From Oreocharis arfaki (lineage: Eukaryota > Chordata > Aves > Passeriformes > Paramythiidae): DNA of 64,000 nucleotides. Positions 38,071 through 50,500 of the stretch are shown here, in pieces; positions within the stretch are counted from its first letter, which is position 1; every line of letters begins with the position of its first letter. The notes under the pieces were generated by a model. The model saw nothing but the letters and a program-made list of their open reading frames with translations, ran no database searches and had not been told where the DNA came from. The stretch spans positions 123,170 through 187,169 of the forward strand of contig VZRR01013412.1 of the NCBI GenBank assembly GCA_013398015.1. The letters run 5' to 3'. The position numbers and the translations under genes were made by a program.

Positions 38071-40780
38071 TTTCCCCTGTCACTCCTTGAATTGTTTACA
38101 GTTTTCAGTTGTTCACATTTGTCCACAGTTGATACATACTTTGCCTTTTTAGGATATCTTTGTGCTTTAAGAACATCCCCTGTAAAAGTATTTTTACAGC
38201 ATGGACTGTATGGACCTGGAAAGTATTTTACTTGCTGGACTTTTTGCTGGGTGGTGGATTTTTAAACAAGGTTGATTTCTTGATTTCGATCTCCGTTCGG
38301 CCATTCCCTGATTTGTATAGCCCAGTGAATCAGAATTTTCCATGTGTGTGCACATGCAATCTTCTCTAAGAATGGCTATAATGGGCAATAGCTTGTGCTC
38401 ACAACTGCTAATAGGCTGTGGTTTTCCATGAAAAACAAATTGCCTCCTGCTGCAGGGCTGTAGAATGGTTAGCCTTTGTTTCAATCAAAGCAGTGGCAAA
38501 ATATAGCTACAATGACCTATTATGGAAAGCCTCTGATCCCCAGCTTCCAGTACGGTCCCAAAGTGCAGACCTGAAGGGATTCCCTAAAAATTAGCAACTA
38601 CAAGTTTTGCAAACATGCTTTACAATAACGTCTCCTTAGTTTACAAATAACATTAAGATCTCACAAAGATGGGCCCAGTACAAAGAGAGGGAGAAACAGA
38701 TCCTACTGTTGCGAAGATGGCAACTTTTATTGGGCAATACAGATAAACTAGGAACTAATTAAAATTCACCACTGTCTTAAAGGTGTAAAACTGGGATCCA
38801 GAGACAACATAACTCTGAAACAAAAGCTACTCTTGGAGAAAGTAGCACTCGGTTTTCTGAAGCCCAGAACAGTGGCTCTGCCCTCGAGCAGTGGCTGTCA
38901 AATTTGGAGTTTGATGAAGATTAAATTTCATTTAATTGCTGAAGCAAGTTTGCATTTAATGTCCTTAGTGAAAGTTTGGAGAGTATGGCTTTCACATCTT
39001 TGTAATCCAGAAAAACTAGTTTTATTGCAAACAGAGTGCTCCCAAGAGCTGCAGTTAGTCTGGGAGGAGATGCCTCTGGGAAAAATGCATAACATCTTCT
39101 AACAATTCTGTGTTATTTTTGGCGTTAGCGTCTTTCAGAATCTAGGTAGTACATGACTGTCTTTGAAGGATTACCTCGTATCAACTGAACACACTCACTT
39201 GTGGGACAATTTGACCCTTATTTCTGGTGCTTTCATCAAAAGGTACCAAAATTTTAACTTGCTTTTGAGTTTCTCGACTTCCCTCCCTCCCGTTTCCTTT
39301 CTAGTTTCTAATCTCATTACTACCTTAGATACCATCTAAATAGGTTAATAGACTGCTGCTGTGGAGCACTGAAAATCCATCTGGGCAATCAGTCTTCTGT
39401 TTAAAGCAGCCAAGTGAAGCTTTAAAGTAAAGATGGGGCCTGAATCAAAATGTTAGGTCTAAGCACCTTTACCCAGTGGGACTGACTGAATATAGGGTCA
39501 TGGTTTGAGGCTCTTTTCTGAGCTGTTCAATTATCTTGCCTCACATGCAACCAAAAGCGGGAATTTATCGTTTTCTTTTCAAGTGTTTCAAACAGAGAAA
39601 AAAACAAATATTCAAGTAGAGGTATATTAAACAGAAATGACCACTGTTGACTAATTAATGTCACACCTGATCTTTTCAGTAGGTGAACTGAAAGGTCCAA
39701 CAATCTGTGCATCACACGGATAACTAGGTCCCAGTTCTCCTAGGTGATTTCCTTGGTGGTATCCTTTCAGTTCAGGAGAAAAAGTAAAACAGGTTAATGC
39801 CTTTGGGTGATCCCTCAAAATATGTTAAAGAATACAGTAGTCCAAAAATGTGAAAACAAAAAGAGTTTTGCACCCCTTGTTGTCTGTAGATAGACCTTTT
39901 GTGTGGTGGACACCCCTAAAAAAGGAGCAGGCAGACTGACACCAAGGCATTCAAATATCACTGTAGGTTTAGGTTTGGCTTCCACATGTCCAATAGTAGC
40001 ATGTGAAAGAGGAAAACAGCAACACTGCTATCCAAGCAGCTTACGCTGCTGAATATTGAGGTATGTGAGAGTCCTATCTGAAATAACCCAATAATTAAAA
40101 GCACCCCTGATATAAACCAAAACAAAGGATCTTCCACTGACAGGGTAAGTCTTTCTCTGGCAATTTCTTCCAGGACTCTGACTCTGACTGTAGTGTACTT
40201 CATAACTCTCTCCATTACATTGTCATAAGCTAGAAGAAAACCTAGAGGAACACAAACTCACACTTTGCACCCCTTTGTGAGGGTACAAACAAAACAGTAC
40301 AAATGGGGTTTAAAGCCAAAGTCCGGGCCGAACCTGAACCATTCTTTTCGTGCTTCTTCAAAAGTATCACAGAGACACATATTACCAACAAACACCTAGA
40401 AGCAGCAAGAAGTACAGCAGCACCATCACCGTGAGAATGAAAAAGTGGCAGCAAAGATACCCAACAGTAACACAAAGCTGATCTTGGAGGGTAGAACAGG
40501 TCTAACTGAAGAAACTCTTTCATACATTTCTCATTCTGACCTGTGAGTTTTGCTGTCTGGCAAAATTACCCTCAGCACTATCTATCAACTTTTTCACTGC
40601 AACTCTGGCCATGACATGGATTCTCTGTTGCTTTATCTGCCTCTGAGGTAGCTGAAAATACAAGTATGGATTTTGCTGATTCTCAAGGGGGAAAAAAAGG
40701 AGTATTTTTCTGGTGTGATTACACCTATGGTAGATATTTCAGCATTTCTACAGAAACTTCTGTATCAGCAGAACTTTTAC
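38071..40780. other. Non-coding stretch; no gene seen
   Basis: No recognisable exon, RNA gene or transposon. Open frames are below 100 codons and lack domains. Confidence 0.5.
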
Positions 40781-40820
40781 AGAAGGAAGGGAGGAAGGGA
40801 GGAAGGAAGGAAGGAGGGAA
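40781..40820. repeat. Short (GGAA/GGGA)n microsatellite
   Basis: About ten imperfect tetranucleotide units of GGAA and GGGA, of the same type as the larger tract at 19.8-20.1 kb. Confidence 0.93.
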
Positions 40821-41492
40821 CTTTACTGAACTTTAAATGTTTTGATTGTCCTCACTTGAATTACTTGGGTGGGGTTTTTGCTAGCAAAACTCAGGAACAG
40901 CATCTTTAATACTGAATCTGTGTCTATCTTGTTGCTTATAAGTGCTTTTTTCAATCCCATTTCAGGATGGATCTATATCCTCTTGACAAAGCCAGATGTA
41001 ATATGTATTCCTCAAGGAGGTATCAGGAGAAATTCTGATCCTCTTTAGTGTCTTGTGAGTATATGCTCTAGTTTGCAGGGGAAATGCCTGCTGTGCACAG
41101 CAGGAGCTGGTGCCAGGCTGCAAGCTAACAGGATATTTTGTGACAAAGTCTGGTTTTTTCCCATATGTTTAAAATTAACCCACTCTCTGCAAAATCTTGG
41201 CAACTAGCTTCATAATTTTGATTTTTTCATTGTAACTGAATAGCATGCTGATGTAATAATATGTTATCCGAGTGGGGTAGTTTTTCTTTCTTTCTATTGG
41301 GCAGTTACTTTTTTATTTGGTTGGTGGTTTTGCTTGATTTGGTGGGGGTTTTTTGGTTTTGCTTTTTGGGGTTTTTGTTGATGAGTGGCACTTTTTCCAA
41401 AATCAACCTAGAGATAATACATCTATCTCATGAGTTGATTGTCTCTTTGAAAAGACTGAGTGATCATCTTGAGCTGCTGATGCTGGTGTAAA
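40821..41492. other. Non-coding stretch; no gene seen
   Basis: Contains a T/G-rich patch (41330-41385) that yields a hydrophobic but meaningless open frame. Nothing else is recognised. Confidence 0.5.
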
Positions 41493-41548
41493 GACTTAAC
41501 ATAAATTGTTTGCTTGACCAGACTCAACATAAATTGTTTGCTTGACCT
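41493..41548. repeat. Two-copy 28-bp tandem duplication
   Basis: Bases 41493-41520 and 41521-41548 are adjacent copies sharing the core AACATAAATTGTTTGCTTGA, differing at one internal base (T versus C at the fifth position) and at the last base. The near-identity indicates a recent duplication. Confidence 0.97.
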
Positions 41549-44500
41549 TTTTTAGAACTGAAAATCTTATTTTTTTTTCTTTTTAGCTCATAGCAATGTA
41601 TTCATACTGTAAGTAGAGAGAAAGCTTTCTGTCCCATTCACCATTTGCTCCAAAATGAGAAAAAATCATATATGCTGAGATTTGCAAGTTATATCACTCT
41701 AAATACTTCTTTATGGATTGGTTCAGGCTTTCTAAAATAGCAATCCTTTATGAAAGTCATTATAATTTATCCTCCAGTTTTGAGAGCGGTGCCATATTAA
41801 CTACATAGTTAATATTTATGTGTTACCTAATCTGTTAGACTAAATCTGTACCAATAACTTAAAGTAGATTAAGTTACAGAAAAAAAAAAATTAAAAAGTG
41901 TACAGTACAGTAAAAATGTTTATAATTATTCCTGAACAATTCCATATTTTGAATATCTTTACTGCACTATAAGTGCAAAAGCACATAAAAATTTATTTGA
42001 AGTGATCACACCCTTCACCAAAATGATTGTAACAATACTTCAAAGTTTTGGCCGGTTAAAATTATCTTGCTGAGATATATGATATATTTCTTCCCTGTAG
42101 TAAGGTGTTCTCAAGGACTGCAGACATCTACTGGGTAGTTATCTGTATAAAGGAATTAGGAGTCACCAGGTATTATCCCGTGCAGTGGCAACCCCGGTGT
42201 GAAGATGCTACACCCCTCTCACTGAGGCTGGTACAAGCTGCATTGTCTTTTTCTGTAAGATCATTCAGAGAGCCTGGGCCTGGGGGAAGGGGAAGGTGAA
42301 TGCACCCATTGTCTGCCTCAACAGCAAAACTCGCACAGAATTAAAGAGCGATACATGTTATGTTATTCACTAGGCCCAGACTGAGTGTCAGAATTCAATT
42401 CAAAGAGAACGTTTGGATCTGTTATAAGGCTTTCTACAAAAATGTTGTATAAAGCCATATTAATAGCCTTAATGAAGAATTTTATTTTATTCTGGCCACT
42501 GATGAAGTTTGAAAGTTTGAACAGGGACAGATTGAGAGCTGAAGTCTCCTCTTCAAAAAAATGGAAGATTGACTTTCAAGTACCTGCTTCTACTGGTACT
42601 CTTATGTCGGTATATGACAGCCAATATCTTCAGGGACTGAAAAAAATAAATCATTCTGTATTTCTGTCAGTTTTGATCATTAGAATAAAAATATTTATGT
42701 ATTGGATATATTTCATCAGGTGCATGGGTAAGGGAAGAGTCATTCCACGTATTTCCCTCTACTTGAGACCAAATCACTGTTTCAGAAGTTAGCCAAGTGA
42801 CCTGAGACTCTCCTTTACTGCAGCTGTGCCAGCACACAAACTCACTGGATGAGTGAGAAACTAGGGAGTTATACTTTTGATTTACTCTGGTGCTAATTGC
42901 TCATTTTCAAAGCAAAGGTCTGAGCTGCCTGTATCCATTTACAGATTTCTTTCTGATTTACACAGAGACAGCTGAGAAAAATATACGTACATTTGTCACC
43001 ACACGAGGACTTCAGACTCACACCTACTGTTCTTTATAGCTCATAGGGCTTTTTGGTACATAGGAACATAGGTTCAAAAGATTGGTTCACAAGAATAACC
43101 CACTCTCTGCTATGAGTTTAGTTGCGTGTAAAGGTGATTCTCACCAGATCTAGGAGACATGAGTTTAAATTGCCTTGGGCTAGAATACATGTCTCCAGCC
43201 ACATACTGTCCAAAATGCTGGTATAACTCTTATCAATATAACATCATGAAAGAGGGGCACAAAAGTCCCACAGATTATGTATGTTGAAGCCAACAGCTCA
43301 TGAGACAAAAGCAGAGCCAAGCTAGGAAAGCACTCTGAACACTTGAGCTGTGTCACTTCAAAGAGCAAATTAAGATGAGAAGTATCAGAAGTCCCTCATC
43401 ACCCTCTACTATTTAAAACAGTTATTTGTCCTTTGGTCTCATAGTTGTTCAATGTCTCATCCTATTCCTGTAGAAATAAAAAGAACGCAATCGTGGCCTA
43501 ACACTGATCAGAAAAATATTTGAAAACAGATATTTCACTTTTCTGCAGCTTTAAATAAAGGTACTACAGTTGCTGCTTCTTCCAGCCTTGCTATATCGCA
43601 GACCCAGTGATTTTTTTGCATTGTCAGCACAGAATTTTATTTACACAAGCATTTAACAGAAATCCATTTGAGCCTTTCATGCACCAAGGAAATCTCAAAC
43701 ATGTCGCTAGGCAGGGCAGCAGCTCCAAGTCTAGCAGAAGCTACCTTGGCAGCCCCAACAGGTGAGCTGCCCAGGGGATATTGGCTACAAGAGACATTCA
43801 AGCAGAACCTTTGCCTGTGAAGGGATAAACTGATGTCACAGTCATTGGGCTTTTTGTTGAATAGTTAGTAATTACCTCAGCTGGAGCAGTAGCACTGACA
43901 GGATTCCATGAGGCATGGAAATCCTGGATACGCACACCCCCAAATCCATTTTCCTTTACCTGTGTATGGTGTAGGGAATTTCTATTCCCTATGCTTTCCA
44001 CTCCTCATACAGATTCATCAGCATGTCCCACACATTTTATGCTCACTGTGGTTACATTTTGGGCAATAATTTCCTACGCCAAGATGTCAGAGTCCTGAAA
44101 GCCATGAAATAAGTGTTCACATGGTAGCTCTTTCACAGTAATTGAACAGATATTTGTTCTGATTATGCAGTGAATATGAAGTCCACTGCCCTTTGATGAA
44201 AAAAAAAAAAAAAATACGTTTTCAATTCTATAAGGAATATTTTCATGTGACCCTGCCTGTGCCTCAGAAAATATACTAGGTTATCCAAGGCAATGTGCAT
44301 TTTGTATCTGTTTAATTTGAACTCATTTAGAAAAAGAAGAGACTATTAATCAACCCTGATTGATGTGTTCCCACTTCCAGGGAATCCTTTTCTTAGATAA
44401 GTCATTGCCAGTATTGAGCTGCATGAGTGGAGAACGAGACAACCTGCTGAATTCAGGTTTTTAAACTGAGTGTGAAAGTTATCACTATAAAAGACAAGTT

Positions 44501-47500
44501 CTATGAATAAAGTTTGTCAGGACATACCAGGCTCAAAATATCCTTGAGAACATATAAGCAATCTACACACTGTGGAAGTAAAGTTGCATGACTGTGCCCA
44601 ACCTTTACAAATTTCTAAGAAGATATTTAAATTTCTACTCACCCCTCTTCTCATGATATTTTTTCATCTTTTGGTTTATCCAAACAACAATTTCAAAAGC
44701 AAAAAACTTAAAACCAAACATGCTAACCTCAAGAAAGCCCTTTTCTTTCTCTTTTCCAAATATCTAAATGCAAAAGTGAGCTGAATCTGGATTTCAAAAC
44801 CTTCTTTTTACTGTCCATAATGAAAAAAACTAAGCATATGTGCAAGAACACTAAACTGCACAACTCACAAACCTTTCATGATGGGAACAAAGAAGCCTGG
44901 TGGTTGCAAAATAAACAAAATAATGAACAACAGTTAAATTTAAAATTCCATCCTTGCAAAGTAATGTGACATTAACAGAGATTACATTCTAGTCCAGAAG
45001 TCCTGCAGAGAGGCAAACAGATTAGGTTTCATTTCATTGCCTGTAGACTTTGCTTTCAGCCTTTTTTTCCCTAAACTTCCAACCAAACATAATCTCTTGT
45101 TTCCACTGTTGGCTTCTGTTGGTTTTCATTATTATTTTATCCTATATTTTGTCACATGGTTTCAGAAAAAACCATTTCTGAATCACAAAATTTCAGAGCC
45201 TTTTTTTCAGTTTTGACAGTTTGTCGTGTCCTGCCTGCTACAGTGAGTAAAGACCTGACCTGTAGTGACTACAGACACACATCAGAGCTGTGGCATGTGA
45301 CGGCCCCAGGACCCACAGCTGAGGCATCGTTCTTGGCTTTCCCCAAAAACACTGCCTGATACAAGTCCAAGGCCAGATGCAGAGGGCACAATCCTGGCCA
45401 TCTTCTTCATGCACATGTACATGTTCTTCCAGAACGTGATAGACCTGCACATCCTTTAACTGCTGTGTTGCACTACACATCCATCTGCACGTGGGAATCA
45501 GAAGAAAGTATGGGCAGCAGCAACAAAAGCTCAGAGCAACAAAAAAGACCCCTTCTGAAGATTTGTCCCTGGATGTGACCTGGCCTTCCTTTGTCTGATG
45601 CATTTGTAATTGCACTACACTGCTTGTATCAAAGCTATTCACTTCCACCATGAAAACAGGCAGGTTGATCTGTTAGTTATTAAAGAGATAATACCTTTTG
45701 CCTACATGAGGTAGTTCTGCTAGAATAAAATGAGTAAAAAATAATCCTGCTCAAAACCAGCAGTTTAGTAGCAGTGAGTGTCTGTGGGAAGAGCTGGCTT
45801 TGACTAACTCAGCAATAAAGCTCTGCATTTCTGCCAAACAAGTGTCTATATGACTGCATATATGGGCATAGAAATTTTTTTCTTGTGTTGACCATGCAGG
45901 AGAAGCAATCTACTAAGTCGCTTGACAAAGACAATCTACCCTTAACCCATTTAATTATGCACAAAGCATACTTTAACAGATTGAATGCAAGGAGTGTGGT
46001 ATGTATGCCCTGCATATCAGACATGCTCTGACATCTGAAATAAGGAAGCTCAGAAATGGCCCAGATGCAGCCAAGAACTTATATCAGGTGTAAACCCACA
46101 GTCAGAGTGAGGGTATCTTATCTCCTTCCCACCCCTGACTCCTGCAGCCATTCAACAAAACAGTTAGTTCTGTAGTAGTGCTTGAAAAACAAACCCTACC
46201 TCACTATGGAAGCCATTGCAGTCAGTGGAGTGTCCTTTGCTGGCTTTTTTTCCTATATTATGATTTCAAAATGGCCATAGAACTTATTTTTTGCTTTATG
46301 ATGTCCCCAGTTCTCACTCTTTAGGACATGGCAGACTTTTTTGCCACCAGCGTGAGTCTGAGAGTAGAGAGTTAGGATATACTTACAACTAAGAAAGGGT
46401 AAGATTGCACTGGGGAATGAAGAGATTACACCGAGGACTGAAGATTACACTGAAGAGAATGGGAGGGGTTTGGACTGTCCCTGCAAAACCATTCTTTCCT
46501 TCTCCATTCAGAAATTTCTAAAAATTAATTGGTGCCACCTGGTAACTGTTATTTTTTTCTGGTTTCTTTGCCAGTATTTACACAATAACAAGCAGACACA
46601 GGTCAATAACAGGATCAATAAAAAGAATTAGAGTTAAGGATATCAAAATTGCCATAATTACATTCCAGACAGAGCTGGGCAGAAAATTGATTCCCTGTCC
46701 TGCAAATGTTGAGATGTAAAACATATTCTTGTCTTGCCCCAGGACAAAGGCAAGGATTTACATTCATTATTTTTACTATTATTATTAAAAATGGAAAAAA
46801 TAATCTGAAAAAAAAAAAAAAGAGGACAAGAAACATATGAGCAGAGACAAGTTTTGAAATAGCAGGTAGTCTTTTTAGATAAGTCACTAAAAGTAAGTTT
46901 TAGGAATGTCTGAATCTATTCCTTAGGCTAAATCAGAAAAAGTAGGAATTCAAACTTAAGTCTCACAAATCCCAGCTGAGAGCTTCAACTGTCAAGTTAT
47001 TTTCCTTCTATTGAAGATGAATCCCTCTTCCTGAACAATACTCTGTCAAAACAATACATTTCCACAGCATCTCATTTAGAAATCAGGCCCTCTCCAATTT
47101 GTCACATTTCCAAACAACCACAGTTACAGACTGCATGCTTATTGTCAGACTTGTGGAATGGCTGGCTGAAGCTGCCTCTATGCAGGCCCAGAAATTCAAC
47201 CTGGAGCAGAGAATTTTATTTTTTTCCTTTCTCTCCAATGAGTCTTCTTTTCACTAAATGGATCCTTGGGAAAGGACATAGCTTCTGACAGAATGAAAAC
47301 ACGGGATAAGATGTATTGACAGTAGGACTCTGGTTTCAAAAAAACCAAAACCGACTCTTCATTTGAATTTTTGACAGTGGACAGTTTCCAGTTTGGTTGT
47401 GATTTTTCTTTCCTTTACTCCCTGCGAGAGCTTCATTTACCCTTTCAGAAGCAGTAACAACTAACAATATTCCCATTTCCTCTTCTCCTTCTTCCAATAT

Positions 47501-50500
47501 CCACAGCATGCTTCACCTTCCTCTCAGGCTACTCAAGTGTTTGGGAAACCATGCTGTAAACCAGACGGTAGAAAGTGGTCAGACTGAAAAATAAACTGTT
47601 GCAAAATCTTGTGTGCATCTACCTCCCTCTTTTTGGTAAAAAATTCACAGGCAAGTCACTACCTACAGGACTTAAAGTTGAGGAGAAGCCAGGAAGTTCT
47701 TGTTCGCAGTTTCGCTGATCTCTGGGCTGGAGCCTTTTCTTGTTCAGGCTGATCTCTCTTTTACAGGCAACTTATAGCTCACATTCCATCCTTCTTGTGC
47801 CACGATAACATCATACCAGCAAACCTAGCTTCTCAGAGCTGCAGTGAAGCACAGTGGAATCCTGTGGCAAAATCAAGCCTGCAGCATTAATGCCACCCCT
47901 ACTGGCACTGTCCCGTGTGGTCTGAGCATCAAGCATCACTCACCTAAAACAGACAAATGAGCTATATATAGTGTATGGAGCAGTACTGTATTCAGACTTC
48001 AGGTTTTCTCCTTTTGGGATATGTATTATTTGTCATTTTCTTTCAATGTATCACCAAAGTAATCCTACAGTCCCTGGGATTTGTCTTTTTTTTTTTTCTT
48101 TTTAAGTGTAATTTCTTCATCAGGCAACACTTTTTGTCTGATATTGCCACCCAGTATTAGGAGACTGAGACTTCCTGGCAACTTATATGCAGCTGGAGGA
48201 GAAGGGAGATATTCAAAGTCTGTAAAGGGATATATTCAAAGTCCCAAATTACTTTTTGAGTATGTTTGGCATTCTTTCTTGTTAGTGTAAATACATATAA
48301 AAGTCTCTTGTTAGCAGGAATGTGACAGAGTGGATGTAAGGAAACAGAAGTGCCGTGGCTCATTGAAAGCTGTTTCATATATAATGAGGTGTTGTTCTGG
48401 TCCTTTGATCTGCAGAGGGTTATAGATGCTGCCCCAAAGCTCCTAGTGCTGCAAAACTGTCAGTTTCTAATGAAGAGCTGGACTGACTCTGTTCAGAGTA
48501 ACTCTGTACACTGAGAACTTCTACTCATCCCAGCTTGGCCGTGCTCCTCTGCACAGCCTGAGGGACAGCAAGCACAGACACGCACCAACATCTGCGTTCC
48601 CATGCACAAGCCTGTGTGATGCTGGAACATCCAGGACAGGATAACTGGGGTGAGGGATACACACTGCTACATTAAAATGTTAATGCTGGCGCAAGTTTGG
48701 AAGAGAGAGAATAAAGAGAACTCAGTTCAAGAGAAAGAAAGTTAACCAGATTGAAGACAAAGAAGTAGAATCAACAGGTAGGTCACCGTTTAGAAAAGTA
48801 GCTATTAATTTCCCCTATTCTCCCTTGTTAACCTAAAACCATGAAGCTAGGCATTACTCTGAACAACAAGTGATCTATAAATTTTATAGAGCAGAGACTT
48901 TCTTACTTGTCAACAGTTAGCTGCATCTATTCCAACAGGATCCTAGATAATGTCAAGGCCCTGGCTGAAAGCAGACAAATTGAGAAGTGGTAATGTCCAG
49001 CAGAAACTGTATTGACTGGTAAGAGGCTGACCTCAGGACATCCTGATGAACCTTCAGCCACCATGATAAATACCGACCAATCTGACAGCACAGTCAGTGC
49101 AGGAAGGGGTTAAAAAAAAGCAAAACAACTCACTTTGATCCTTAGTGTGTGCAGGAAGACACACACTAGCCTCCAATCCCAATACAGGGCTAAAGAAGAG
49201 GAATGGCCTATCCTCAGGATTCAAACACAGCCCTGAAAACCCCAGCCAGTGCCTAAATAGTTAACATAGCGATGTGGCTTCACCTCAGCAGACATCTGTG
49301 TACTCAGCTGCAGTATTTCTAGGGAAAAAGCAAGCCTAACTGGAGACAGCTCCCTCAGAACAAAATGACAATGAAGACAAGACACGTAAAAATTATCATG
49401 ATGTGATCACTCGAGGTCGAGCATGCATATCTGGATATTGGATCAGATTGGATCAGACCATTATGTGGGTGCTAGAATGACCCAGAAGGCAGTGCTAGAC
49501 TAAATGTTCACTAATGTAGCTCTGCATCTAATTTGCAAATTCTCTTGCCAGATGTTTTGCAGTGGTTTAGAGATGGCAGCCACAAATTTGACAACAACTA
49601 AGCATGCAAGTACAGATTTATCACTGTGGGATTGGTGGGCAGGGGTGCTTTGGTGAGATTAGTGCCTGCTAATACAACACTTCCATGTATCATATGGTGT
49701 ATCATGATGATATGATTCCTTCACTTACATCAGGGATTGTGTTTCTCTCCCACAAATATTTGTGGCTTTATTCTTGTGAGCAGAATCTGTTCCATTGAAT
49801 AGATTTAATCTGTTACAAATACACACATAACCAGAGAAAGAACCAAGGAAGAAATTTTATATCACTAGATAAACATCAGCACAATTTACTAAGAGAAGAA
49901 AGCATTTCTGTCTTGTCAATTTTTATGTGAAGAAATGAAGGGCAGTTTTCCAAATGATGAACTGCCACAGCCCCTGGAAATCTGTGTTCCTGTAAACGCA
50001 GGAAGATTTAACTGAGAAAACAGTGGATTGTCACTTAAAAAAGAAATTTATAAGTGTTCCCAGAGCAACTATTATGTAGCAGTGGAAATGAATTAAGCCA
50101 GGCCAAGTTTGACCATAAATGTTAAACAGGTATTCAACTCAAATTGTAAAGTCATCCCAAATTCGCAAATATTTTCTCTGTCATTGCCTGAGATAAAGTT
50201 TACTGCTCACTGGAATTCCCCAGCTATTTCTTTTTCATCTTTAGACACAGGAAACTACATTATCAAAATGCACACACACTGAGTTCTCATTTCAGGACAC
50301 TATGTCTCTTAGAGATTCAGGATATTGTGGTAATCTATTAAACTGGCCCTTGTTGGTTTTTTTGGGTTTTTTTTTTAACACTAAGGGTGGTTGAGGTAAA
50401 CACTACTGAAAAATCACCATATTTCCACTAGTCTTGTTTTCTTCTTCTGTCATTCAGGTGTGCCATATTCAGACAAGCTGAGCACATGGATGAAGACTTT

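Noticed and set aside
37935..38126. Phe-rich minus-strand frame
   Set aside because: Complement of the homopurine tract and gap.
43130..43190. Possible tRNA-like B box (gagtttaaattgcc)
   Set aside because: No matching A box or cloverleaf stems could be drawn.
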